From Flavobacterium sp. LHD-80 (GTDB lineage: Bacteria; Bacteroidota; Bacteroidia; Flavobacteriales; Flavobacteriaceae), in the NCBI RefSeq assembly GCF_030929605.1, contig NZ_JAVFVS010000004.1, forward strand, positions 620,001-684,000: a stretch of 64,000 bases of DNA. Reading direction: 5' to 3'. The position numbers were made by a program, and so were the translations under genes. The notes beneath the pieces are model-generated. The model made no database searches and had not been told where the DNA came from. It saw only the letters and a program-made list of their open reading frames with translations. Positions 1 to 6,207 of the stretch are shown piece by piece; within the stretch, counting starts at the first letter, position 1; each line of letters starts with the position of its first letter.

Positions 1-308
1 TTAATGTCTGCAGACTGTTCGTGAATTGCTGAAAGAATTCCACAAGAATTCGCTTCAAACATGTATTCACTTTTAGTATATCCAATTTTACGGATTACCT
101 CACGTGCAATTTGCTGAACATCAAGATAAGTATTCGATTTAACTTCACCTGCTAAAATAACCTGACCTGTTGTAACTAATGTTTCACAAGCTACTTTTGA
201 GTCAGCGTCAAATGCCAAAAAGTTGTCAATTAATGCATCCGAAATTTGATCTGCAACTTTGTCTGGATGCCCTTCACTAACAGATTCTGACGTAAATAAA
301 TAAGCCAT
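1..308 (-). CDS. metK: S-adenosylmethionine synthetase, N-terminal part (cut by window edge)
   Basis: Makes S-adenosylmethionine from methionine and ATP in the cytoplasm. The reading frame runs leftwards from an ATG at 306-308 and is open to the window edge, giving about 102 residues. The N-terminus begins [17 protein letters not shown], which contains the family ATP-binding motif GHPDK (residues 13-17), followed by [11 protein letters not shown], both hallmarks of MetK. The rest of the gene lies outside the window. It is preceded by a leader of about 165 nt with its own promoter, so expression is probably controlled at the RNA level. Its position next to metY and other methionine genes fits. 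Identity is essentially certain. Confidence 0.97.
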   Translation of the reverse strand, partial: MAYLFTSESVSEGHPDKVADQISDALIDNFLAFDADSKVACETLVTTGQVILAGEVKSNTYLDVQQIAREVIRKIGYTKSEYMFEANSCGILSAIHEQSADI

Positions 309-474
309 AATAATGTATTAAATTAAAATTAAGCGAGGAAAATAATTGCTAAAAAGGGCTAAAGGAGAGTTTCTGCTTTAGCATTTTTTACTGCCGAAAT
401 TAATCTCTCGGCACTCATAACGAACCATTTCATTATGAAGAGGTTGCAATCAGTTCAAATTTTTCCTCTGTATT
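309..474 (-). promoter_or_regulatory. Structured metK 5' leader, candidate SAM-responsive RNA
   Basis: Read on the minus strand the leader can fold into four helices: AGAGG (465-469) with CCTCT (439-443); TTCATAA (433-439) with TTATGAG (414-420); TGCCGA (408-413) with TCGGCA (392-397); GCTAAAG (376-382) with CTTTAGC (358-364). The last helix is followed by CCTTTTT and looks like a weak intrinsic terminator. Loop sequences are complementary: GAGAG (405-409) to CTCTC (365-369), and GAAC in the first loop to GTTC in the second. It lacks the SAM-I core seen at two other places in this window. A regulatory role is inferred from position and structure. I could not match it to a named family. Confidence 0.5.
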
Positions 475-480
475 CGGGTG

Positions 481-510
481 CAAAGGTATAAAACCATTTT
501 GATTTGCAAA
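481..510 (-). promoter_or_regulatory. metK promoter
   Basis: On the minus strand TTTG (507-510) is followed after 18 bases by TACCTTTG (481-488), a perfect Bacteroidetes primary sigma factor promoter. Transcription should start near 474, giving the metK leader of about 165 nt. Confidence 0.8.
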
Positions 511-560
511 TTAAAGTTCAACTTTTTTTATTTTTTTAAAGAGAAATTTAACAGAAGTAT

Positions 561-579
561 ATTAGTTTGATAGGGTAAT
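561..579. promoter_or_regulatory. Operator-like site, copy 1 (candidate Rrf2-type site)
   Basis: On the minus strand this reads ATTACCCTATCAAACTAAT. It shares ATTACCCTATC exactly with the site at 13393-13411 and resembles sites at 879-897 and 13172-13190. It lies between the divergent metK and leader-1 promoters, about 20 bases upstream of the latter's -33 box. The protein that binds is unknown; the Rrf2 regulator at 11851 is the obvious candidate. Confidence 0.4.
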
Positions 580-599
580 AGAAAATATTTTCCTTTTTG

Positions 600-631
600 T
601 TTGGTCGATTAAAAAATAGTTCGCAACTTTG
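600..631 (+). promoter_or_regulatory. Promoter of Met/Cys leader peptide 1
   Basis: TTTG (600-603), a 20-base spacer, then CAACTTTG (624-631), one base from the TAnnTTTG consensus. Transcription would begin near 638, about 16 bases before the leader peptide start at 654. Confidence 0.5.
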
Positions 632-653
632 CCTCGTTAAATAAAAGAAACAA

Positions 654-722
654 ATGAAATTAATAGTTTGCAATATGATGTCTTGTATGATGCCGGAATT
701 ATCCGCAGAGACTCTGTTGTAA
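654..722 (+). CDS. Met/Cys-rich leader peptide 1 (attenuator)
   Basis: A 22-codon frame from ATG 654 to TAA 720-722 whose product contains VCNMMSCMM: five Met and two Cys, clustered in residues 6-13. It is followed 30 bases later by a terminator hairpin (752-779). Near its stop codon the mRNA carries TCCGCAGAG (701-709). Its GCAGAG can pair with CTCTGC (753-758), the 5' arm of the terminator, and its TCCGC can pair with GCGGA of the 3' arm. This is the arrangement of ribosome-mediated attenuation. I infer that shortage of charged Met-tRNA or Cys-tRNA stalls the ribosome and allows read-through towards the 61-aa gene and metY. No homologue is known to me. Confidence 0.65.
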   Translation: MKLIVCNMMSCMMPELSAETLL

Positions 723-751
723 TTTTTTTTTTTCAAAAATAGATATAGGAA

Positions 752-779
752 CCTCTGCAGACCGCGGAGGTTTTTTTTT
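752..779 (+). terminator. Attenuator terminator 1
   Basis: CCTCTGC (752-758), loop AGACC, GCGGAGG (764-770), then nine T. Seven pairs including one G-U. No gene stop of normal size lies just upstream, only the leader peptide. Confidence 0.8.
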
Positions 780-850
780 GTTCAATAGTAAGTTTAAAAA
801 GACGTATTTATTTAGGAAGAAAAAAAATAACAAGAAAATTTGATTTTTAA

Positions 851-897
851 TTTGGTGGTTAAAAAAATACTTATTACATTTACTCTATCGAATTAGT
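851..897 (+). promoter_or_regulatory. Promoter of leader peptide 2 with overlapping operator-like site (copy 2)
   Basis: TTTG (851-854), 20 bases, TACATTTA (875-882), one mismatch from consensus. Overlapping its end is TTTACTCTATCGAATTAGT (879-897), which matches the site at 13393-13411 (minus strand) at 14 of 19 positions. A repressor bound here would cover the transcription start. The regulator is inferred only. Confidence 0.5.
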
Positions 898-935
898 CGA
901 GTTTAAAAAGAAACAATTCAATTATAAAAATAGAA

Positions 936-1019
936 ATGAAAACAATAGCAAATAATAATATGATGATGTGTTGTCAGGTGATGCAAATGTGCATCCCAAT
1001 TTGCTGTTGCCAAAAGTAA
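936..1019 (+). CDS. Met/Cys-rich leader peptide 2 (attenuator)
   Basis: A 27-codon frame from ATG 936 to TAA 1017-1019. It has six Met and six Cys, including the runs MMMCC (residues 9-13) and CCC (residues 23-25). The last sense codons contain CCAAAAG (1010-1016), exactly complementary to CTTTTGG (1055-1061) in the 5' arm of the following terminator. A ribosome that finishes the peptide would cover CCAAAAG and let the terminator form; one stalled at MMMCC would leave it free to act as antiterminator. It lies 92 bases upstream of the 61-aa gene. The composition is far from chance, and the antiterminator pairing makes a leader-peptide function likely. Confidence 0.75.
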   Translation: MKTIANNNMMMCCQVMQMCIPICCCQK

Positions 1020-1049
1020 AAGTTAAATCTTGGTTTTAGTTAGAACTAA

Positions 1050-1084
1050 AAGCCCTTTTGGTAGCCATCCGAAAGGGCTTTTTT
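1050..1084 (+). terminator. Attenuator terminator 2
   Basis: AAGCCCTTTTGG (1050-1061) pairs with CCGAAAGGGCTT (1069-1080), twelve pairs with one G-U, followed by a T tract. It stands between leader peptide 2 and the 61-aa gene. Confidence 0.88.
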
Positions 1085-1110
1085 AATTTCAACACTTAAA
1101 TTTTCAAATT

Positions 1111-1296
1111 ATGAAAACATTAAATTCAATCGCAATAGAGTATTTATTGAGAAACGATTCTCAAAAAAATAATAATAAATCAGAAGACATAACTAGAGAA
1201 GTTATACGAATCAATACAGAGCAGCGAGTAAAAGCTCAAAGATCATTATTGTTTCAAATGTATGATCTCGAAGAACAAGAAGGTTTTTTTGTATAA
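1111..1296 (+). CDS. Small protein of unknown function, methionine-locus family member A (61 aa)
   Basis: I do not recognise the function. The product starts MKTLN and ends SLLFQMYDLEEQEGFFV; the middle is polar and charged, with an Asn-rich stretch. There is no signal peptide or membrane segment. A 67-aa protein at 4560-4763 has the same start (M-x-TLN) and the same C-terminal pattern SLLF-x-MY-xx-E with a hydrophobic last residue pair, so the two appear homologous. Both are the first gene after a Met/Cys leader and terminator and both precede methionine genes (this one metY, 79 bases downstream). That conserved placement argues for a real gene, possibly a regulator or partner of methionine enzymes; this is inference. 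Confidence 0.65.
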   Translation: MKTLNSIAIEYLLRNDSQKNNNKSEDITREVIRINTEQRVKAQRSLLFQMYDLEEQEGFFV

Positions 1297-1375
1297 AGGA
1301 GTTTCAGCATCAATCTCAAAAAAACAATATCAATATAATATATAGTATCAACAATATTTAAAAAATTAAGAAATC

Positions 1376-2680
1376 ATGAGCACACAAAAATTCGCAACAA
1401 ACGCACTACACGCAGGACACGATGTTACTAAAAATGCAGGAACAAGAGCAGTGCCAATTTATCAGACTTCATCATATGTGTTTAATAATGCTGATCATGC
1501 AGCCAATTTATTTGGTCTTGCCGAAGCCGGATTTATTTATACACGATTAAATAACCCAACAAATGATGTTTTAGAACAACGGTTAGCAGCGCTAGAAGGC
1601 GGAATTGCAGCTGTAGTTACGGCATCTGGAGCATCGGCAATTTCAACAACTTTGCTGACTTTACTAAGAGCGGGTGATCACATTGTGGCATCAAACAGTT
1701 TATACGGAGGAACATATAATCTATTAAATGTAACGTTGCCTCGATTAGGAATTACAACCACTTTTGTAGATCCTTCAAAACCAGAAAACTTCACAAAAGC
1801 AGCAAAAGAAAATACGAGAGCTTTCTTTGTAGAATCATTAGGAAATCCAAAATTAGACGTATTGGATTTAAAAGGAATTTCGGCGGAAGCCAAAGCATTC
1901 AAAGTGCCTTTTATAGTAGATAATACAGTTGCGACACCTTATTTATTAAACCCTATTAAATATGGTGCCGATATTGTAATTCATTCCTTAACAAAATATA
2001 TAGCCGGAAACGGAACTTCATTAGGTGGCGTCATTATTGATGCCGGAACTTTTGACTGGTCTAACGGAAAATTCCCTGAATTTACAGAGCCTTCAGCAGG
2101 ATACCACGGATTAGTATATCACGAAGCTTTAGGAAATGCAGCTTTTATTGCAAAAGCACGAATTGAAGGATTGCGTGATTTTGGAGCGGCTTTAAGTCCG
2201 TTTAATGCTTTTCAAATTATTCAGGGGTTAGAAACGTTGCCAATCCGAATTAAAAAACACAGTGAAAATGCTTTGGCCTTGGCTGAATGGCTAGAAAAAC
2301 AAGATGAGGTGGTTTGGGTAAATTACCCAGGCTTGAAATCGAATAAATATTATGATTTAGCCAAGGAATATCTGCCTGCAGGACAAAGCGGTATTATCAC
2401 TTTTGGACTAAAAGGAGGTTTTGATGCGGCCAAAAAAGTGGTAGATGAAACCAAATTGTTCTCATTATTAGCCAATATTGGCGACACAAAATCATTGATT
2501 ATACACCCAGCAAGCACAACACACCAACAATTGTCTGAAGAAGATCAATTGGCAACAGGTGTTTCTAAAGATTTAGTCCGACTTTCAGTTGGAATCGAGG
2601 ATATTGAAGATTTAATCGCCGACTTAAAAGCGGTTTTTGAAAGCGTTACGCAAGCGCAATATAGTATCAATAAAAATTAG
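1376..2680 (+). CDS. metY: O-acetylhomoserine sulfhydrylase
   Basis: A PLP enzyme of the Cys/Met metabolism family (434 aa) that joins sulfide to O-acetylhomoserine to give homocysteine. Visible features: YTRLNNPT near residue 55, the Y-GGTY substrate loop near 110, DNTVATPYL near 182 and the PLP lysine in HSLTKYIAG (Lys207). The length and the insert EFTEPSAGYHGLVYHEALG are typical of MetY rather than of cystathionine synthase. It follows the attenuated 61-aa gene and so should be induced when Met or Cys is short. A second sulfhydrylase of the MetZ type is at 9297. Confidence 0.93.
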   Translation: MSTQKFATNALHAGHDVTKNAGTRAVPIYQTSSYVFNNADHAANLFGLAEAGFIYTRLNNPTNDVLEQRLAALEGGIAAVVTASGASAISTTLLTLLRAGDHIVASNSLYGGTYNLLNVTLPRLGITTTFVDPSKPENFTKAAKENTRAFFVESLGNPKLDVLDLKGISAEAKAFKVPFIVDNTVATPYLLNPIKYGADIVIHSLTKYIAGNGTSLGGVIIDAGTFDWSNGKFPEFTEPSAGYHGLVYHEALGNAAFIAKARIEGLRDFGAALSPFNAFQIIQGLETLPIRIKKHSENALALAEWLEKQDEVVWVNYPGLKSNKYYDLAKEYLPAGQSGIITFGLKGGFDAAKKVVDETKLFSLLANIGDTKSLIIHPASTTHQQLSEEDQLATGVSKDLVRLSVGIEDIEDLIADLKAVFESVTQAQYSINKN

Positions 2681-2773
2681 GTTTTTTTGTTTTTTGTTTG
2701 AAAAATTGCCTTTAGCGGTGTGGTGCCGCTAAGGGTGATTTTTTATGATTAAAAAATTCAAGATAAAATTTTC

Positions 2774-2892
2774 ACCATATAAGTAATATAAGTTCATTTT
2801 AGTAGAGGCGCACAGCAGTGCGTCTAACTCGAAACACGAGATCTCTAAACAATAAACGTTGCTATTAAATGAACTTATATTACTTATATGGT
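2774..2892. repeat. Long inverted repeat element with nested hairpins
   Basis: Arms 2774-2801 and 2865-2892 (starting ACCATATAAGTAATATAAG) are complementary at 26 of 28 positions. The interior holds two further hairpins, GCGCAC-AGCA-GTGCGT and CTCG-AAACA-CGAG. A related shorter element is at 12269-12336. It fills the gap between metY and the next gene. It looks like a MITE-like or REP-like intergenic element; no transposase is nearby. Confidence 0.75.
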
Positions 2893-2903
2893 TAAATATT
2901 TAA

Positions 2904-4004
2904 ATGTTAGAAATTATGTCAAAGCTTAAAATAAATATTATTCTTTTCGGGATTGGAAATATCGGAAGCACTTTAATCAATCAAATTATCGAAAGTCAGG
3001 AATTTTTTCTGCAGAGTAAAAATGTTGATTTTCATTTTCCAATAATAACCAATTCAACTGTTGCTTTTTTCGAGAAAGAAGGCGTTGGATATGCGTGGGA
3101 AACCAATTTTAGAGAATTGGCTGTTCCTTTCAGGGTTGAAGACATTGTTGAATTTGCAAAAGAAAATGAATTCGAAAACTTGATTGCTGTTGATGCTACG
3201 GCCAGTGACGAACTGATTAGTCATTATAATACTTTGATTGAAAACGGTTTTAATATTGTCGCCGTCAATAAAAAAGCCAATACGCTCCCGATTGATCTTT
3301 ATAAACAATTGAGAGAAAACCTTAAGAAATTCGATAAAGAATTTTTGTATGAAACCTCAGTTGATACAGGATTTCCGGTTTTACAGACATTAAGAGATTT
3401 GTATTATTCTGGCGAAAAAATCACTAAGATTAGAGGTGTTTTTTCGGATCATCTGAGTTATGTTTTTAATCGATTTTCTGCCGAAGAAAATTCTTTTTCA
3501 TCAATTTTAAAAGATGCCAGTCTTCTGGGGTTGATGCGTTCTACTTTTAAAGAAGATTTGTCAGGAAACGATACGGCTCGAAAATTATTGATTTTGACTC
3601 GAGAAATTGGGAAGGAATTCGAATTATCTGATATAAAAATCAATCCTATTATAAGAGAAGAACATTTGGAGAAAAATGGCATCTTAAATAAGGAAGCAAT
3701 TGATAAATGGTATAAGATTGCAAAAATCACTCAGGCAGAAGATCATGTACTGCGATATGTAGGTGAATTTGATGTCGAAAAAAATACTCTAGAAGTCAAA
3801 CTGGTTTCAGAACCTGCAAACTCTGCAATTGGTCAATTAAAAGGATCAGATGCTATTTTCGAAATCTACACAAAATCGTATGCTGATGTTCCTATTGTTA
3901 TACAAGGAGCGTCACCGTGCAAACAGGCAATTTCGAGAGGAATTATAACAGATATTTTAAAAGTAGCCGAAAAAATCAAAAATAAAGAAGCTGTCTGGCT
4001 TTAA
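2904..4004 (+). CDS. Homoserine dehydrogenase-like protein with altered active-site motifs
   Basis: 366 aa, clearly homologous along its length to the homoserine dehydrogenase half of ThrA at 6208. It keeps the nucleotide-binding FGIGNIGSTL near the N-terminus, the NKKANTL lysine and the EDLSGND-xx-RK segment. It differs where the ThrA copy has family signatures: GYTEPDPR is replaced by GLMRSTFK, GVFSGTLSY by GVFSDHLSY, and GAGAG near the C-terminus by GASPC. The Glu in GYTEPDPR binds substrate in known enzymes, so this protein may be inactive, act on something else, or be regulatory. Translation may start at ATG 2904 or at ATG 2916 (MSKLKINIILFG), which fits the family better. Confidence 0.8.
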   Translation: MLEIMSKLKINIILFGIGNIGSTLINQIIESQEFFLQSKNVDFHFPIITNSTVAFFEKEGVGYAWETNFRELAVPFRVEDIVEFAKENEFENLIAVDATASDELISHYNTLIENGFNIVAVNKKANTLPIDLYKQLRENLKKFDKEFLYETSVDTGFPVLQTLRDLYYSGEKITKIRGVFSDHLSYVFNRFSAEENSFSSILKDASLLGLMRSTFKEDLSGNDTARKLLILTREIGKEFELSDIKINPIIREEHLEKNGILNKEAIDKWYKIAKITQAEDHVLRYVGEFDVEKNTLEVKLVSEPANSAIGQLKGSDAIFEIYTKSYADVPIVIQGASPCKQAISRGIITDILKVAEKIKNKEAVWL

Positions 4005-4307
4005 GTGGTTTTTAAATAATAGAAAAATAGTTCTTTGACAGATTGAAACAGAAAAAGTTAGTTAATATTTTGTAAGATAAAACTTCTTTAATTTGAAATC
4101 TTGATTTTGTAAGATGTTTTTTAACGGCAAAAAGCTGTTTTTTAACGTTTTTTTAGAAAAATTAAGCTTTTATAACTTGGAAAATTAAAAAAAATATCGC
4201 AAATTTGTAAGACAAGTAAGATCTGTTAAAAAGAGACGCTTAATTGTTAAAATAAACAATCGCTTTTTGAAGTTAATCAAATCAAAAAGCTCATTAAAGA
4301 AAATTAA
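4005..4307 (+). other. Leader region upstream of Met/Cys leader peptide 3
   Basis: No gene seen. A weak promoter candidate has TTGG near 4177-4180 and CAAATTTG (4200-4207). The transcribed part holds two hairpins: ATTGTT-AAAAT-AACAAT near 4240-4256, and GCTTTTTG with CAAAAAGC around 4262-4291. These may be part of the attenuator control. Confidence 0.35.
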
Positions 4308-4343
4308 ATGCAGAATTTTTTTCAAATAGAAGTCAAACAACAA

Positions 4344-4409
4344 ATGAATAAATCCCTACAGATGAACAAGATGTTTAACGTCGCACGTATTTGTGTACGC
4401 GTCTGTTGA
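4344..4409 (+). CDS. Met/Cys leader peptide 3 (attenuator)
   Basis: 21 codons from ATG 4344 to TGA 4407-4409, with Met at positions 1, 7 and 10 and the ending VARICVRVC. An in-frame ATG at 4308 would give a 33-residue form. Starting at the stop codon is ATACTAAAAG (4409-4418), which can pair over ten bases (one G-U) with CTTTTGGTAT (4448-4457) in the terminator's 5' arm. This is a clear antiterminator that a terminating ribosome would mask. The unit sits ahead of the 67-aa gene and the metX-thrA-osmC-metZ operon. Met and Cys content is lower than in leaders 1 and 2, so which amino acid is sensed is less certain; Arg is also possible. Confidence 0.65.
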   Translation: MNKSLQMNKMFNVARICVRVC

Positions 4410-4442
4410 TACTAAAAGTATATATAAGTTCTATAAAAACTT

Positions 4443-4480
4443 AAACCCTTTTGGTATTAAAAATCCGAAAGGGTTTTTTT
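4443..4480 (+). terminator. Attenuator terminator 3
   Basis: AAACCCTTTTGG (4443-4454) pairs with CCGAAAGGGTTT (4465-4476), then T to 4480. It has nearly the same stem sequence as attenuator terminator 2, which suggests the two units share ancestry. Confidence 0.88.
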
Positions 4481-4559
4481 ATTCCATTTGACTGGCATAA
4501 CAAAGAATTAAAGAAAAAGTAAAGATTATAAAACGCAAACTAACTTAAACTTAAATATC

Positions 4560-4763
4560 ATGAGCACATTAAACTACTTATCAAAAACATTTTTGACATT
4601 GAAAAGCATAAGAGCTAAAAGAAACAATCCGCCGCCGCCAACAAATGAATTGGTTCATCCAAGATTCGGATTAACGGAGACAGATAAAAAAGAGGTAAAA
4701 AAAGAATCAGATTCTTTATTGTTCTTAATGTATTCAAAAGAGAATGAAACGCTTTTTATCTAA
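4560..4763 (+). CDS. Small protein of unknown function, methionine-locus family member B (67 aa)
   Basis: Function not recognised. Starts MSTLNYLSKTFLTLK, has an NNPPPP stretch near residue 22, a Lys/Glu-rich segment (TDKKEVKKESD), and ends SLLFLMYSKENETLFI. The N-terminal TLN and the C-terminal SLLF-x-MY pattern match the 61-aa protein at 1111. It follows leader peptide 3 and its terminator directly, as the 61-aa gene follows leader 2, and is the last gene before the SAM-I riboswitch of metX. The parallel arrangement supports a real gene with a role tied to methionine or cysteine supply. No signal peptide or membrane segment is visible. Confidence 0.65.
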   Translation: MSTLNYLSKTFLTLKSIRAKRNNPPPPTNELVHPRFGLTETDKKEVKKESDSLLFLMYSKENETLFI

Positions 4764-5034
4764 ATCAAAAAGCATCATAAAATAGGGTAAAACCGGCTTA
4801 ATTTTACTGGGCATTTTGTTCGGTAATTTTTTGCGTATAATAGTTTTTAATAAACAAAGAGATTGTTGCATTATTTGATGCCAATTCTTTTGACTTTATG
4901 ACTTTATCCCGAGGCTTCGGGATCGACTTATTTTAAAGTATGTTTAAGAAATTGAGGAATCAGTTTCGATAAAATTTGTTAGTTTAAGAAATTAGTAGTT
5001 AATTTGCACCGTTAAGTTCAAAAACGTATTGAAA
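4764..5034 (+). other. Intergenic region with metX promoter
   Basis: No gene seen. It holds a small palindrome TCCCGAGGCTTCGGGA (4907-4922). Promoter candidate: TTTG (4975-4978), 20 bases, TTAATTTG (4999-5006), one mismatch from consensus. The predicted start near 5013 is about 22 bases before the riboswitch. Confidence 0.55.
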
Positions 5035-5141
5035 TGTTATAAAGAAAGGAGGAGGGATTAGACCCGATGAATCCTTAGCAACCCTTCGTTAATTCGAAGA
5101 AGGTGCTGCATTCTACCACGCCCAAACGTGGAAAGATAACA
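5035..5141 (+). promoter_or_regulatory. SAM-I riboswitch (S-box) of metX
   Basis: The aptamer core is plain: GGAGGGATTAGACCCGATGA, CCTTAGCAACCC and GAAGGTGCTGCATTCTACC in the usual order, closed by TGTTAT (5035-5040) with ATAAC(A) (5136-5141). Downstream, TCTAG (5152-5156) and CTAGA (5167-5171) form a small hairpin followed by a pyrimidine-rich stretch, a possible expression platform ahead of the metX start at 5216. High SAM should lower expression of metX-thrA-osmC-metZ. Confidence 0.93.
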
Positions 5142-5215
5142 ACAAGAATTTTTCTAGTTTCAAACTCTAGACTTTCTTTCTAATATTTCCACATACAAAT
5201 CATAATTAAAAAGAT

Positions 5216-6205
5216 TTGAAATTGGAAAATATACCCAATCCCATTATAATTCAAAATTTCATCACAGAGAGTGGTGCGATATTTTCATCATTACCGTTAA
5301 GTTTTACGCTTTCTGGTTTGCCTTTGCATACAGCACCAATTGTTTTGGTCAACCATGCTTTGACAGGCAATGCGCAAGTGACTGGCCCAAACGGATGGTG
5401 GAATGACTTAATTGGCGACGGAAAAACAATTGATACCCATAAATTCACCGTTTTGGCATTTAATGTTCCAGGAAACGGGAACGATTCATTTGTAATTGAG
5501 AATTATCACGATTTTACAACCAGAGATGTTGCAAGAGTTTTTATCAAAGGATTAGAAGCGCTTCATATCGAACAAGTGTTTGCTATAATTGGAGGTTCTG
5601 TTGGAGGTGGAATTGCGTGGGAAATCTTGGCATTGGAACCAAACATTACAGAACATTTAATTCCGATTGCAACCGATTGGAAATCTACCGACTGGATGAT
5701 TGCAAATTGTTATCTGCAAGAGCAGATTCTGAATAATTCTTCAAAACCAATTGAAGATGCCAGAATCCACGCCATGCTTTGTTACCGTTCTCCAGAATCA
5801 TTCAAGGAAAAATTTCAGCGAACCATTAATCAGGATCTTTTGATTTTTAATATTGAAAGCTGGCTGGCGCATCACGGAAAAAAATTACAGCAGCGTTTTC
5901 AATTGGCATCTTATAAATTGATGAACCAACTGCTTAAAACTATAGATATTACCCGAAATAGTGAGGATTTCGAGGCGTTAATATCAAAATCAAACGCATC
6001 GATTCATATCATAGCAATCAACTCAGATTTGTTTTTTACACCAAAAGAAAATCTGGAAACTTATAATGAATTAAAAAAGTTCAAAGAAAATGTTTCTTAC
6101 AGCGAAATAGATTCGGTTCACGGACACGACGCTTTTTTAATAGAGTACAAACAATTAGATCTTTTACTTGCCGATATTTTTAAGGCAGAAATAATAGCAA
6201 AATAA
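5216..6205 (+). CDS. metX: Homoserine O-acetyltransferase family alpha/beta hydrolase
   Basis: 329 aa. Activates homoserine by O-acylation for the sulfhydrylases encoded nearby. The alpha/beta-hydrolase signature is visible: HALTGNAQV near residue 47, the oxyanion region, the nucleophile Ser128 in GGSVGGG, an Asp in INSDLFF and a His in VHGHDAFL near the C-terminus, forming the triad. It begins with TTG (5216), as no in-frame ATG lies between the riboswitch and the conserved sequence. It is somewhat shorter than typical MetX (about 350-380). First gene of the riboswitch operon, 2 bases before thrA. Acetyl rather than succinyl donor is assumed from the family. Confidence 0.9.
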   Translation: MKLENIPNPIIIQNFITESGAIFSSLPLSFTLSGLPLHTAPIVLVNHALTGNAQVTGPNGWWNDLIGDGKTIDTHKFTVLAFNVPGNGNDSFVIENYHDFTTRDVARVFIKGLEALHIEQVFAIIGGSVGGGIAWEILALEPNITEHLIPIATDWKSTDWMIANCYLQEQILNNSSKPIEDARIHAMLCYRSPESFKEKFQRTINQDLLIFNIESWLAHHGKKLQQRFQLASYKLMNQLLKTIDITRNSEDFEALISKSNASIHIIAINSDLFFTPKENLETYNELKKFKENVSYSEIDSVHGHDAFLIEYKQLDLLLADIFKAEIIAK

Positions 6206-6207
6206 AA

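Noticed and set aside
345..362. Plus-strand GCTAAAAAGGGC resembling the 3' end of a SAM-II riboswitch
   Set aside because: There is no co-directional gene after it, and the rest of the SAM-II fold is missing; the sequence is the complement of the metK leader terminator.
548..736. 62-codon minus-strand frame upstream of metK
   Set aside because: It is antisense to leader peptide 1 and the operator-like site, is A+T-driven in composition and matches no family.
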